The notes: generated from the letters alone by a model not told the origin. 64,000 nucleotides of DNA from Alkalibacter rhizosphaerae (GCF_017352215.1 NZ_CP071444.1:1488001-1552000); one strand, 5' to 3'. Shown: positions 34,842-43,517, counted from the stretch's first letter. Numbers and translations: made by a program.

Positions 34842-35747
34842 ATGTTGAAAATTACAGTATTTGATGAAGCATTTCATACTCTGATCGATATGAATGAAAA
34901 ACTTGTTGAAATTGCCGATTGTTTTGAGTTTGTTGAAGGACCCACGTGGAATAGAAAACTTGGTTATCTGGTTTTCAACGATATTCCAACAAGTAAAACA
35001 TATCGTTGGTCTGATATAGATGGAGTTGAACAGATTCGAGATCATACAAACAAAGCTAATGGGAACACCTACGATCACTCTGGAGCATTGATTGTGTGCG
35101 AACACACGTCAAGCAGAGTGGCGAAATTTAATGAGACAACGCAGGAATACACCGTTTTGGCGTCTCACTACAAAGGAAAAGAGTTGAACAGCCCAAATGA
35201 TGTCATCGTGGATGAGAATGGAACTATTTACTTTACAGACCCCAAATTTGGACGCAATCCTTCTAAAGTAGGCCTAGAAAGAGAACAAGAATTAGATTTT
35301 CAAGGTGTCTTTTGCTTTGATGAAAAAAGGAATCAATTAGATTTGCTGGCTAAAGATTTTGAAGCTCCAAACGGATTGTGTTCTGGAATGCAAAAGAATG
35401 TCCTATACGTTAATGACTCCATAAAAAGCCATATTAGAAAACTGACTTTAAACGATGAAAGAAAAGTAGTTGAAGACAGTGTTTGGGCAGTGACAAAAGG
35501 GGAAGGGCCAGGTTTACCGGACGGAATGAAAATGGACGAATTTGGAAACGTTTACTGTTGTGCACAAGGAGGCATTCATGTTTTTGATTCCGAAGCAAAT
35601 TATTTAGGGATCATCCATATAAATGAACAAGCAGCCAATTTTTGTTGGGGTGGGCCGGATAATAAAACCATATTTATTACAGCAACCTCTAAGCTGTATA
35701 AATTGAAGTTGAAAGTGAGTGGATTCTTGTATGAAAAGAAAGGGTGA
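34842..35747 (+). CDS. SMP-30/gluconolactonase family protein
   Basis: About 301 aa, six-bladed beta-propeller of the SMP-30/gluconolactonase family, which opens sugar lactones using a divalent metal. FVEGPTWNRKLGYLVFNDIP is the family opening (metal-binding Glu), LNSPNDVIVDENGTIYFTDP holds the Asn ligand, and GLPDGMKMDEFGNVYC carries the final Asp. ATG 34842 has GGGGG 5 nt upstream and overlaps the end of the aldolase gene closely; ATG 34806 lies inside that gene. It would hydrolyse a lactone made by one of the island dehydrogenases. Confidence 0.9.
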   Translation: MLKITVFDEAFHTLIDMNEKLVEIADCFEFVEGPTWNRKLGYLVFNDIPTSKTYRWSDIDGVEQIRDHTNKANGNTYDHSGALIVCEHTSSRVAKFNETTQEYTVLASHYKGKELNSPNDVIVDENGTIYFTDPKFGRNPSKVGLEREQELDFQGVFCFDEKRNQLDLLAKDFEAPNGLCSGMQKNVLYVNDSIKSHIRKLTLNDERKVVEDSVWAVTKGEGPGLPDGMKMDEFGNVYCCAQGGIHVFDSEANYLGIIHINEQAANFCWGGPDNKTIFITATSKLYKLKLKVSGFLYEKKG

Positions 35748-35751
35748 TTGT

Positions 35752-36531
35752 GTGCTGTTAAGAAAAAACAATGTCAAGCAGCGGTTATTGGATGGAAAAA
35801 CCGTGATCGGTTCTTTTTCAAAACTGGCAGATCCGAGCGCCATTGAAATCATGGGACTTGCTGGTTTGGATTTCTTCGTAATTGACAATGAACATGTTGC
35901 AATGAACAAAGAATCCATTACAAATTTGGTTCGAGCATCTGATATTACAGAGATTGTACCTATTGTGAGAGTTAAAGAAAATAACGCGTCTGAAATACTG
36001 CAAGCACTAGACTGTGGTGCATTGGGAGTGCATGTTCCAAATATTGATACCTATGAAGAAGCGTTGAGGGCAATTCGTTCCACAAAGTATATACCTCAGG
36101 GAAATCGAGGATTTGCCTTATCCCATCGTGCTGCAGGTTATGGATTTTACGATAAAGATGATTATTTAAAACGCGTCAATCAAGAAATCTTGACTGTATT
36201 GCATTGTGAAACTTTAGAATCGGTTGACAACTTGGATAAAATTCTTGATTTAGAAGACTTGGATGTCATTTTCATCGGACCAATGGATCTTTCTCAGTCT
36301 ATGGGATCGGATGTAATGGGAAATGGAACACACCCAAACCTGGTTGAGCTAAAAAAGAAGATCATTCAAAAGGTGATAGAGGCAGGAAAAGTTGTAGGAA
36401 CTGTCGCAGGTAACGTGCAAGAAGCGAAAGAATTAATGGAGTTGGGAGTTCGTTATATTCCCATAAGCTCAGATCAAGGAATGATCGCAACAGTGTCAAA
36501 ACAGATTGTTCATGAGTGTATTATGGATTAA
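35752..36531 (+). CDS. HpcH/HpaI-family aldolase
   Basis: About 259 aa, class II pyruvate-type aldolase family (HpcH/HpaI, GarL, RhmA). IDNEHVAM, the arginine in PIVRVKEN, the ALDCGALGVHVPNIDTYEEA segment and VIFIGPMDLSQSMG are the family signatures. It cleaves 2-keto-3-deoxy sugar acids into pyruvate (or an analogue) plus an aldehyde. GTG 35752 after AAAGGGTGAT is the likely start; the upstream in-frame ATG overlaps the lactonase gene. Two different aldolases in one operon suggest either two cleavage steps or two substrates. Confidence 0.9.
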   Translation: MLLRKNNVKQRLLDGKTVIGSFSKLADPSAIEIMGLAGLDFFVIDNEHVAMNKESITNLVRASDITEIVPIVRVKENNASEILQALDCGALGVHVPNIDTYEEALRAIRSTKYIPQGNRGFALSHRAAGYGFYDKDDYLKRVNQEILTVLHCETLESVDNLDKILDLEDLDVIFIGPMDLSQSMGSDVMGNGTHPNLVELKKKIIQKVIEAGKVVGTVAGNVQEAKELMELGVRYIPISSDQGMIATVSKQIVHECIMD

Positions 36532-36578
36532 ATGAATTGTTATTATAACCGAAAAGGTTAAAAAATAAGGAGGAAAAA

Positions 36579-37607
36579 ATGAAAAAGTTTGCAAAACTCA
36601 TTGGTTTATTGTTAATTGTTGCCCTGGTTGTTTCTGGATGCGGAGGAAGTAATGAGGGAGAAAATGAAGGAGAAAGCACGGAACCGGTAGTCATTCGATT
36701 GGCCCACGATAACAGTGTACAATCGCCGACCCATGTCTCCTTTGAAAAATTCAAAGAAATTGTAGAGTCAGAATCAGACGGTCAAATTGAAGTGACGATC
36801 TTTCCAGGCGGGCAAATGGGATCTACTCAAGATACTTTGGAGCAAACACGATTGGGTGACATCCAAATGAGCGCCGGAGCTACTACTGTATTTACTCAAT
36901 CCATACCAGAGTTTGCCGTATGGGACAGTTTTTATTTGTTTGACGATCATGCGCATGCGCACAGAGTACTGGATAGCGAAGTAGGCGTGGAGTTGATGAA
37001 ACCCCTTGAAAAGAGCGGTTTGACTGGTTTGGGATACATGGAAATTGGTTTCAGAAACTTTTCCAATAGCAAAAGACCGGTTGAGACAGTTGAAGACTTG
37101 GCGGGATTGAAAATTCGAGGATACAATCCTGTGCAAATCAAAGCTTGGGAATCTACTGGAGCGATCTTGTCTAGTGTGAGTTTTAATGAACTCTTTACTT
37201 CCCTGCAACAAAGTTTGATCGACGGGCAGGAAAGCGCAATTGAAACATATAATAGCAACAAGTTTTATGAAGCAAACAAATACCTGTCTTTGACTGAACA
37301 CATCTACACCAACTTCCTTTGGTATGCAAATGGTGATTTTATGGACAGCCTTTCTGACGAACATCGTGCAATTATTGAAAATGCTGTGAAAGAAACTATT
37401 GAATTCAATCGAGATTCCATGGCACAGGCAGAGCAGAATTTATTGGAAGAATTGCCGGCGAAAGGTGTAGAAATTAATGAAGTAACGTTGGATGCAAAAA
37501 AACAGCTTGGTGAGTTAATGAATAATGCAGTTAAAAACGACATCATCGCAAGTTGTGGACAAGACATTTATGACATGGTCATGGAAGAAGTAGAGAATCA
37601 AAGATAG
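36579..37607 (+). CDS. TRAP transporter solute-binding protein, DctP type (lipoprotein)
   Basis: A 342-aa extracytoplasmic binding protein. The signal ends in the lipobox VVSGC (Cys21), predicting membrane anchoring, followed by a Gly/Glu-rich linker. The DctP core has SPTHVSFEKFKEIVE, FPGGQMGST and DLAGLKIRGYNPVQIKAW, whose arginine contacts the carboxylate of ligands in this family. It delivers a sugar acid to the DctQM pair encoded just downstream. AAGGAGG precedes the ATG. A hairpin between this gene and dctQ probably keeps the binding protein in excess over the membrane proteins. Confidence 0.95.
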   Translation: MKKFAKLIGLLLIVALVVSGCGGSNEGENEGESTEPVVIRLAHDNSVQSPTHVSFEKFKEIVESESDGQIEVTIFPGGQMGSTQDTLEQTRLGDIQMSAGATTVFTQSIPEFAVWDSFYLFDDHAHAHRVLDSEVGVELMKPLEKSGLTGLGYMEIGFRNFSNSKRPVETVEDLAGLKIRGYNPVQIKAWESTGAILSSVSFNELFTSLQQSLIDGQESAIETYNSNKFYEANKYLSLTEHIYTNFLWYANGDFMDSLSDEHRAIIENAVKETIEFNRDSMAQAEQNLLEELPAKGVEINEVTLDAKKQLGELMNNAVKNDIIASCGQDIYDMVMEEVENQR

Positions 37608-37644
37608 TATAGATGAAATAATTTTGAGGAAATAAATGGTTTTC

Positions 37645-37676
37645 GTGTTGTGCCATGCGAAAGCACGGCACAACAC
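37645..37676 (+). other. Hairpin between DctP and DctQ genes
   Basis: GTGTTGTGCC (37645-37654) pairs with GGCACAACAC (37667-37676). No T-run follows, so partial termination or 3'-end protection of the DctP message is more likely than full termination. Confidence 0.75.
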
Positions 37677-37698
37677 TTAAGATTAGGAGAGGGCAAAA

Positions 37699-38304
37699 AT
37701 GAAAAAGATTGTATCATGGCTGGATGTGAATTTTGAACCGATATTCATGACAATCATATTTTTTTCGATGATGGGCTTGGTTACATTGCAAGTTATACTA
37801 AGATTTTTCTTCAAAATGGGATTTTCTTGGGGGGAAGAATTGGCAAAAATAATGTTCGTTTGGTTGATGTATTTTAGTTTTTCTTACGCAACTAGAAATC
37901 AGCGGCATATAAATATTACTTATTTGACCGATAAATTGAACGATACCCTGCGGAAAATCGTCATGATTTTTGTGGATTTGGCTTTTGGCTTTTTTATGGC
38001 GGTTGCACTCCTGGCAGCGTTTAAAGTCACGAAATCAGCTTCAATAAATCAAGACATGCTTGTAACAATAAAAATCTCATTGAACATTATATATGGTGCA
38101 GGCATATTGGGTTTTGTAATGATGTTGCTTCGGGTAACTCAAAACCTAATCTGGAAAATAAAACGTATAAAAGAACCAATTGAAGTATTTGCCAACGAAG
38201 GCGGAGTTCTTTATAATAACGAGATCGTATTTGGTACTGTTCGTAAGTTGGGCGAAAGCGATCAAGAAAAAGCGCCGAAATCTGAAACTGGGGAGGTGAA
38301 ATAA
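37699..38304 (+). CDS. TRAP transporter small permease, DctQ type
   Basis: A 201-aa membrane protein with four hydrophobic spans, the DctQ layout: SMMGLVTLQVILRFFFKMGF then FSWGEELAKIMFVWLMYFSF, the usual WxEExAr-type motif. A charged C-terminal tail of about 45 residues follows. It forms the transporter with DctM, which begins at the last base of its stop codon region (overlap at 38304), so translation is coupled. Confidence 0.93.
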   Translation: MKKIVSWLDVNFEPIFMTIIFFSMMGLVTLQVILRFFFKMGFSWGEELAKIMFVWLMYFSFSYATRNQRHINITYLTDKLNDTLRKIVMIFVDLAFGFFMAVALLAAFKVTKSASINQDMLVTIKISLNIIYGAGILGFVMMLLRVTQNLIWKIKRIKEPIEVFANEGGVLYNNEIVFGTVRKLGESDQEKAPKSETGEVK

Positions 38305-39593
38305 TGACTGCAGCCGTATTGTTTGGAAGTTTTTTAGTACTCTTGCTTTTGTCCGTTCCTATTGCTATTTCCCTTGGTTTGGCATCGGTTATAACTATCT
38401 TTACAACTGACGCGATTACAATAAACTCCTTTACGCAAACGATGATTCAGGGTTTGAATTCTTTTCCTCTGATGGCGGTGCCGTTATTTACTTTTGCAGG
38501 AGACATTATGGGAAGAGGCGGAATTTCTAGAAGACTTTTAAATGTAACGAATATCTTCTTTGGACGATTCAATGGCGGACTGGGAATCGTTGCCATAGTG
38601 ACTTGTTTGATTTTTGCAGCAATATCTGGAACGGGTTCCGCAACTGTTGCCGCAATCGGGATGCTAATGATTCCGGAGATGGTTCGAAAAAACTATGATA
38701 AGACGTTTTCGAGCGCATTGATAGCAACCTCTGGAACGGTGGGAGTTGTTATTCCTCCAAGTGTGCCTATGGTTATATATTCTGTAGCTGCTGGTGTCTC
38801 TGTTACAGGTTTGTTCATATCAGGTGTAATTCCCGGGTTGCTCATTGGCGGTGTTTTGATTTTCTACACATATATATATTCGAAAAAACATGGGTATGAA
38901 GGCGACGATCGCAGGTACACCTTTAAGGAGATCGTGAAAATTATTATTGATGCCATTCCCGCCTTGCTGGTTCCAGTGATTATTCTTGGTGGAATCTACG
39001 GTGGGATCTTCACTCCAACTGAAGCAGCGGCTGTGGGTTGTGTTTATGGGATCATTATTAGTATATTCATTTACAAAGAAGTGAAAATTAAAGATTTGCC
39101 AGCAATAGGATTTAATTCTATATATTTGTGTGCAGCGGTATTGATCATTATTGGAATATCCACAGGATTTGGAAGAATTCTAACGATTAGTCAAGTGCCA
39201 GTTATGATAGCGGAAGCAATCCTTAGTATTACCAGTAGTAAGATCTTGATCTTGATGGCTATCAATATTTTGCTGTTGGTTGTTGGAACGTTTATGGAAA
39301 CAAACGCAGCCATCATAATCCTGACTCCAATTTTATTGCCGGTAGTGGTATCCTTAGGCGTTAATCCAATCCACTTTGGTGTTATTATGATTGTGAATCT
39401 TGCAATTGGCTTTATAACACCTCCATTAGGTGCTAATTTGTTCATGGCGTGTCAAGTCACGGGTGTAAAATTTGATGCTTTGGCCAAGGCAATCATTCCA
39501 TGGATCGCTATAATGATTTTTGCTTTGCTGTTGATTACTTATTTGCCGAGCATCACTCTGTGGTTGCCGAGGTTGTTGAAGATTCCAGTTTGA
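38304..39593 (+). CDS. TRAP transporter large permease, DctM type
   Basis: A 429-aa protein with about 12 spans, the sodium-coupled transport subunit of the TRAP system. Recognisable DctM motifs are FPLMAVPLFTFAGDIMGRGG, SGTGSATVAAIGMLMIP, GTVGVVIPPSVPMVIY and GGIFTPTEAAAVGCVYG. It ends at 39593, only 12 bp before the duplicated ileS 3' fragment, so it is the last intact gene of the island. The short junction sequence (TTTTTTCGGAGG) has no gene. Confidence 0.95.
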   Translation: MTAAVLFGSFLVLLLLSVPIAISLGLASVITIFTTDAITINSFTQTMIQGLNSFPLMAVPLFTFAGDIMGRGGISRRLLNVTNIFFGRFNGGLGIVAIVTCLIFAAISGTGSATVAAIGMLMIPEMVRKNYDKTFSSALIATSGTVGVVIPPSVPMVIYSVAAGVSVTGLFISGVIPGLLIGGVLIFYTYIYSKKHGYEGDDRRYTFKEIVKIIIDAIPALLVPVIILGGIYGGIFTPTEAAAVGCVYGIIISIFIYKEVKIKDLPAIGFNSIYLCAAVLIIIGISTGFGRILTISQVPVMIAEAILSITSSKILILMAINILLLVVGTFMETNAAIIILTPILLPVVVSLGVNPIHFGVIMIVNLAIGFITPPLGANLFMACQVTGVKFDALAKAIIPWIAIMIFALLLITYLPSITLWLPRLLKIPV

Positions 39594-39604
39594 TTTTTTC
39601 GGAG

Positions 39605-39793
39605 GGTTTCGACGTGATGGACCACATTCGCCTGACCCTGCAAGCGGACCAGGATGTGGCACAAGCCGTAAAAGCCTTTGAAGAATTCATCAAGGGAGAA
39701 ACCCTGGCAGTGGAAGTGGTATTTACGGAGAACGCACTGGATGTGCAAAACATCAACGGCCATGACACGGGAATCAACGTGGAACGGGTGTAG
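39605..39793 (+). pseudogene. ileS 3'-end fragment (island right boundary)
   Basis: Encodes the last 62 residues of IleS in frame, from GFDVMDHIRLTLQADQD to the normal TAG stop, with no start codon or ribosome site of its own. An ORF through it reaches back to 39500 inside dctM in another frame and is fortuitous. Together with the terminator it forms copy B of the repeat. Confidence 0.95.
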
Positions 39794-39880
39794 TAAAAAG
39801 AATAGAAGGAAATAAGAAAAGAAAAAAGCGAGCTTCTGCCTGTGATAAACAGGTAAAAGCTCGCTTATTTCTTTTGAAGG
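39605..39880 (+). repeat. Direct repeat, copy B: ileS 3' end plus terminator
   Basis: Matches 25690-25966 almost base for base, including the AAGCGAGCTT/AAGCTCGCTT hairpin (about 39826-39869). The terminator now also lies at the 3' end of the minus-strand AbiEii gene, which stops at 39865. Confidence 0.97.
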
Positions 39881-40732
39881 CTATCCGTAATTCCGCAAAA
39901 AAAGTCTGCACTCCAAATATCCAGCACTTTTGGATTTTTTATGAACGGTTCAACATCTTGCTTGGCTTGTGCATAATCGATCGACCGAAATCGGTTGCGA
40001 AGCATTTCTTTGATGTCTTCGAGGGTGATTTCTTTTTCTGAAGGAATGTAGCCTGATTGAGCAAGTCGGGCAACAAGATGTTTGAGATTAACAGAAGTTC
40101 CTTTGGAAAGATAAAATATATAATCATAAAGATCTCTACCTTTAACTCGGTTTTTCCATGATCTACAAATCACAGCGTGTAACTTGCCGGCAAAAAGAGA
40201 TGGCATATCGTACAACGTGACTTCATATGGTATAGGGATGAGTCTATATTTGGTTTCATAGGTTGCATAATCTGGCGGGTTGATATCCACTTCAAATTTG
40301 ATCTTGATCAGCTCTCCGGAACCAACAGTATTTGCGAGGGGTTCATTTGGGAAAAACATCATGAGATGCTCTTTCGTATTGCCCTTTAGAAATGCAGACT
40401 TGATATTGGAGTCAGCGGTTTTTTCCTTTGTCTCGATTTTGAAATTTACGCCATAAGAGCGAATTTCTTTTTCCAGTGATGGTATGTAATCAAGCAAGTC
40501 AAACGAAGGATCTGGTTTTTTCAGCGAAAAGTCCAGATCTTCTGAAAATCTGTCAAGACCATGAAAGATGCGAAGTGCGGTGCCACTGTAAAATGCAGTG
40601 TTTTGAAAAAATCCTCCTCTACTTAATCCGCAAAGAACAATTTCTTGCATGACTTCCTTGATGCTGTTTTTTTTTGTCGGTTGAAGTTAGGATGCTATGT
40701 TGTTGTAACATTTGCTCAATAATTTGATCCAT
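39865..40732 (-). CDS. AbiEii-family nucleotidyltransferase toxin (frameshift in T9 run at 40667-40675)
   Basis: About 288 aa after repair. It begins MDQIIEQMLQQHSILTSTDK at 40732, then continues in another frame as NSIKEVMQEIVLCGLSR; one base too many in the nine-T run separates them. The nucleotidyltransferase core is FYSGTALRIFHGLDRFSEDL (GG/GS...DxD) and a later FAGKLHAVICR with GRDLYDY, typical of AbiEii/DUF1814. AbiEii toxins add nucleotides to tRNA acceptor ends and stop growth during phage infection. The restored start overlaps the antitoxin stop by 17 bp, as is normal for abiE operons. A homopolymer of this length could be phase-variable or a sequencing error. Confidence 0.85.
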
Positions 40733-41318
40733 GTTTCACCCTCCTTTTGAGATACGTCTGCAGTAGTTTGTGATTTTGCGTATTATAATAAGAAGCAATT
40801 TCGATCATATCCTGAATATTGAGATGGAAAAAGTCCTCCTCGTCCACTCGGAGATCTTGAAACACGTATTGCAATAACTCACTTCTGTTCTTTAGCGGCG
40901 ATATTTTGTAGAGCTGATCGCAAATCGCTTTTTCAGGGGATGCGATCTGAAATCCATATCCGTTTTCAATATGAAGTACGACGCCAAGAGGATAGGCTTT
41001 GCTTGGAACATCGCGATAGGTAAAGGTGCCATAGGGTGTCGTATACCTTTTTGTCTTCTTTTTTTCAAAGGTCGCAGAAGTGTAATTGTACACCGCTTCG
41101 GGAATAAGAGAGTGGTATGCCAATGCAAACTCAAAGGACAAATAGGAGGGTCCATAAATGATTGGCGCCAAATAATGTCCAGGAATTTTTGCATCTGTTT
41201 CATACAACCCGCGGATGATCGGTACCAATTCACCGTTGGTGACGAGTCGCCGAATTTTTGCGGTTGGATTTACGTACTCTTTCAGTTCTTGCAGCAGCAT
41301 TGCTGTTGTTTTTATCAT
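40716..41318 (-). CDS. AbiEi-family antitoxin
   Basis: A 200-aa antitoxin with an N-terminal winged helix (TTAMLLQELKEYVNPTAKI, RRLVTNGELVPIIRGLYET) and the AbiEi core GPSYLSFEFALAYHSLIPEA, YTSATFEKKKTKRY and SPEKAICDQLYK. It neutralises AbiEii and represses the operon. ATG 41318 follows AGGTGG by 7 nt; an upstream ATG at 41387 is unlikely. A small inverted repeat AAAGCA/TGCTTT (41332-41350) lies directly upstream and may be its operator. Not closely similar to the orphan AbiEi at 16970. Confidence 0.88.
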   Translation of the reverse strand: MIKTTAMLLQELKEYVNPTAKIRRLVTNGELVPIIRGLYETDAKIPGHYLAPIIYGPSYLSFEFALAYHSLIPEAVYNYTSATFEKKKTKRYTTPYGTFTYRDVPSKAYPLGVVLHIENGYGFQIASPEKAICDQLYKISPLKNRSELLQYVFQDLRVDEEDFFHLNIQDMIEIASYYNTQNHKLLQTYLKRRVKHGSNY

Positions 41319-41350
41319 ATTTGCACCACCTAAAGCAATTATAGTGCTTT

Positions 41351-41687
41351 TAATGGATAGAATCAAGGAAATAATTTCAACAGTCAACTTTACTTCAGAG
41401 CGGCCAGTCCAATGAATAGGGCTGAGTCAGATCAAGTGTCAGTAACAACACGCATTCGTTGGTTCAGTGCGGGTAATTAAGTGTATTAACCCACGATTTG
41501 TATTATTTCACAACGAGTTCAATTATGTGCGCACCATCGTTAGTAGCTATTCCTATCCAAACAATTTAAAATAGTGTAAAATTTGCATTGAATATGTTAT
41601 GATAAAATCAAAACTTACTAAAGTGTTGATTTTTCAATGTTTGACCGTAAGGTTGGCGCCAATGATCAGTGACGGGAGATGCGCACC
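41351..41687. other. Intergenic region without a supported gene
   Basis: Between the abiE operon and the lipoprotein gene at 41688, on divergent strands. I see AT-rich, promoter-like sequence (for example TTATGATAAAAT near 41597) but no convincing ORF, RNA or repeat. Confidence 0.5.
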
Positions 41688-42389
41688 ATGAATATGAAAA
41701 AATATGTTGTTGTCTTCATGATCGCTGTACTTTTGCCGCTTATTTGGGGATGTACGGATTCGAATGAATATTTCGAATTGAAAATGGAGACGGATAACCT
41801 TTCCGAAACAATGCAGAACTATCTGAAGGATCCAAGTCCAAACCACAAAGGATCCGCTTTTCAAGTCAAAGTCAACGATATATATGCGGTACCATATGAA
41901 AATGGCTCGAAAAGGATAACATATTACCGGTACAGTCTGTTGATCGCGCCAGTCACCGATGAACCAATTGAAATTCACTCTATGAAAATTCAACCTATGG
42001 ACAAGAAAATCCAAGACTACCTCAATGGATACACTGCAGTTCTTGGACTTGGCGATCTTCATGAATGGAATTCGCTGACCAACGACATGGTATCGTTTGT
42101 TTTTCGCGATGTTGAAGAAATGATCGCATATCGATGGGAAGTCACGTTCAATGATTTAGGGGAGGATACCTTGCAAAACAGTGAAATTACTGCTGAAGAA
42201 TTGGAACAGGGGATCCGGAATTTTGAGATCGTTGTTGAATACAATAGAAAAAAAGAAGTCATTCCTATTCAAAACGCAGAACTGCGGAGTGTGTCGTCGG
42301 ATCAAGATGAAGTACTCATGAAGAGGGCGGATATTGCAAAATTATATGAAAAGGGATCTGCCTACAGCGTGATGGAACCTTATAGGTAG
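41688..42389 (+). CDS. Lipoprotein of unknown function
   Basis: About 233 aa. The signal peptide has the lipobox LIWGC, so it is anchored outside the membrane. The mature part is acidic and predicted mixed alpha/beta, without a motif I recognise (for example NLSETMQNYLKDPSPNHKGS and ITYYRYSLLIAPVTDEP). ATG 41688 lies 9 nt after GGGAG; ATG 41679 is directly against it. First in a run of small envelope genes leading to the agr region, possibly part of the same accessory locus. Confidence 0.75.
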   Translation: MNMKKYVVVFMIAVLLPLIWGCTDSNEYFELKMETDNLSETMQNYLKDPSPNHKGSAFQVKVNDIYAVPYENGSKRITYYRYSLLIAPVTDEPIEIHSMKIQPMDKKIQDYLNGYTAVLGLGDLHEWNSLTNDMVSFVFRDVEEMIAYRWEVTFNDLGEDTLQNSEITAEELEQGIRNFEIVVEYNRKKEVIPIQNAELRSVSSDQDEVLMKRADIAKLYEKGSAYSVMEPYR

Positions 42390-42455
42390 TTTGCAGGGAT
42401 TGAAGAAGCAATCATCAAATAAGAAACGATGTAGTTCGAATAAAATGACAAGAGG

Positions 42456-42923
42456 GTGATCTACATTACAAGTAAAAATCTGTTGAACAAACTAGGCTTT
42501 CTCATTGTTCTGGTCGTGGTACATGCTGTTGAAATTTTTTATGCATCGCTGTTTCAAGATACGTTTCCCTACTTCGCTTTTCAAGCAGCTGTTCTATTGA
42601 TCATAGGTCTGGCCATGGCATTTGACGACAAGGAAAAGGTGGATTGGAAAAACCGTACGATCTTTTTTGTATTGCCTGCAACGATCCTGATGATGATTCG
42701 GGGATACATTGTTGTGATCGGTGCCATGCTTCGATCGGGAGCGGCTCATGGTGCGTTTCAAGATGGTCTGCCGGTTGTCTTTGAGCAAATCGCCCATCTG
42801 TACAGATTCGGGATTTTTCGAACGTTGTTCTATTCAGAAATGTTGTTTGTTGTTATGGCGGTCCTATTGGGATATGCCTCGGCAACGGCATTCTCAGCAA
42901 GAAAAAGATCAAAGAAAATCTGA
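42456..42923 (+). CDS. Small integral membrane protein, unknown function
   Basis: About 155 aa with four predicted membrane spans (LGFLIVLVVVHAVEIFYASL, FAFQAAVLLIIGLAMAF, IFFVLPATILMMIRGYIVVIG, FYSEMLFVVMAVLLGYAS) and a basic tail SARKRSKKI. The start is uncertain: GTG 42456 overlaps its own AAGAGG site, and an ATT or TTG slightly later might be used. No family recognised. Confidence 0.65.
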   Translation: MIYITSKNLLNKLGFLIVLVVVHAVEIFYASLFQDTFPYFAFQAAVLLIIGLAMAFDDKEKVDWKNRTIFFVLPATILMMIRGYIVVIGAMLRSGAAHGAFQDGLPVVFEQIAHLYRFGIFRTLFYSEMLFVVMAVLLGYASATAFSARKRSKKI

Positions 42924-43000
42924 TCGCTCGTATGATCTCAGTAAAATGTGATTATTTTCTTTTCATTTGGGATGTCCAGTGATGGAAAGGGAGTGGCGAT

Positions 43001-43147
43001 CTGAAATCGGTGTTGTTTATTGAAGACGATTAGGTTCAACGAAATTATATGGTCGATATAGCCCGGTGCTAGGATGCAAATGTCATGAGCCATCAAACAG
43101 ATCTTGTATCAACGGCGATGTACATTGCAATGTACATCGAAATACAA
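43001..43147 (+). pseudogene. agrA fragment (LytTR response-regulator remnant, agr copy 1)
   Basis: In one frame it reads LKSVLFIEDD-stop-VQRNYMVDIARC-stop-DANVMSHQTDLVSTAMYIAM, which aligns without gaps to the receiver start of the intact regulator at 50395 (LKAVLFLEDDKDQRNYLVDI and on). The two stops are TAG at 43031 and 43070. Homology ends near 43147. The preceding GAAAGGGAGTGG is also shared with the intact copy. Confidence 0.9.
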
Positions 43148-43178
43148 GTTCTTTTCTCGATTGAAAAGGAGGATTATT

Positions 43179-43517
43179 GTGGTATTAGAGCAAGAAATCA
43201 GAGTGTACATGTTAATTGGATTTATTATAATTTGGCTAATTATCGGTGTGTTTTTATTCCTTAAATGGAAACATACACGAAATAAAGGAATTGTTTGGTT
43301 TGTGGGACAATTCTTGTCTCAATGTGTTTGTTTTTATTTATTTACTCGTCTTATTAACTTCAACAAAGGTCTTGAAGGGGATATGCTATCTGGATTTAAT
43401 AGTTTAACAATTGGGTTTATGACTTTAGTTTGGGGGATGAGTATGATTTTTATGATTGTTGGAGTTTTGGATTCTTTAAAATATGCAGAGAGTAAAAACA
43501 AAAATATATCACTTTGA
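43179..43517 (+). CDS. Small membrane protein, unknown function
   Basis: 112 aa with three hydrophobic spans (MLIGFIIIWLIIGVFLFLKW, IVWFVGQFLSQCVCFYLFT, LTIGFMTLVWGMSMIFMIVG) and a lysine/asparagine-rich tail. GTG 43179 has AAGGAGG 6-7 nt upstream. It begins 31 bp after the agrA fragment, in the space where the rest of agrA and agrC would have been. No family recognised. Confidence 0.7.
   Translation: MVLEQEIRVYMLIGFIIIWLIIGVFLFLKWKHTRNKGIVWFVGQFLSQCVCFYLFTRLINFNKGLEGDMLSGFNSLTIGFMTLVWGMSMIFMIVGVLDSLKYAESKNKNISL

Larger units (their letters stand above)
25967..39604. mobile_element. Catabolic genomic island bracketed by ileS 3'-end repeats
   Basis: A 13.6-kb block between two near-identical 276-bp copies of the ileS 3' end. 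It contains a LacI regulator, nine sugar-acid-type catabolic genes and a complete TRAP transporter, all on the plus strand, and is visibly more AT-rich than ileS and the rib operon. No integrase or transposase lies inside. Either it was integrated at the end of ileS by a lost integrase that carried a replacement 3' end, or it arose by homologous recombination with a donor carrying ileS-linked DNA. Confidence 0.75.

Noticed and set aside
39500-39793. A 97-codon ORF joining the end of dctM to the ileS fragment
   Set aside because: Its first part is an out-of-frame reading of dctM; only the ileS-derived end is meaningful and it has no start signal.
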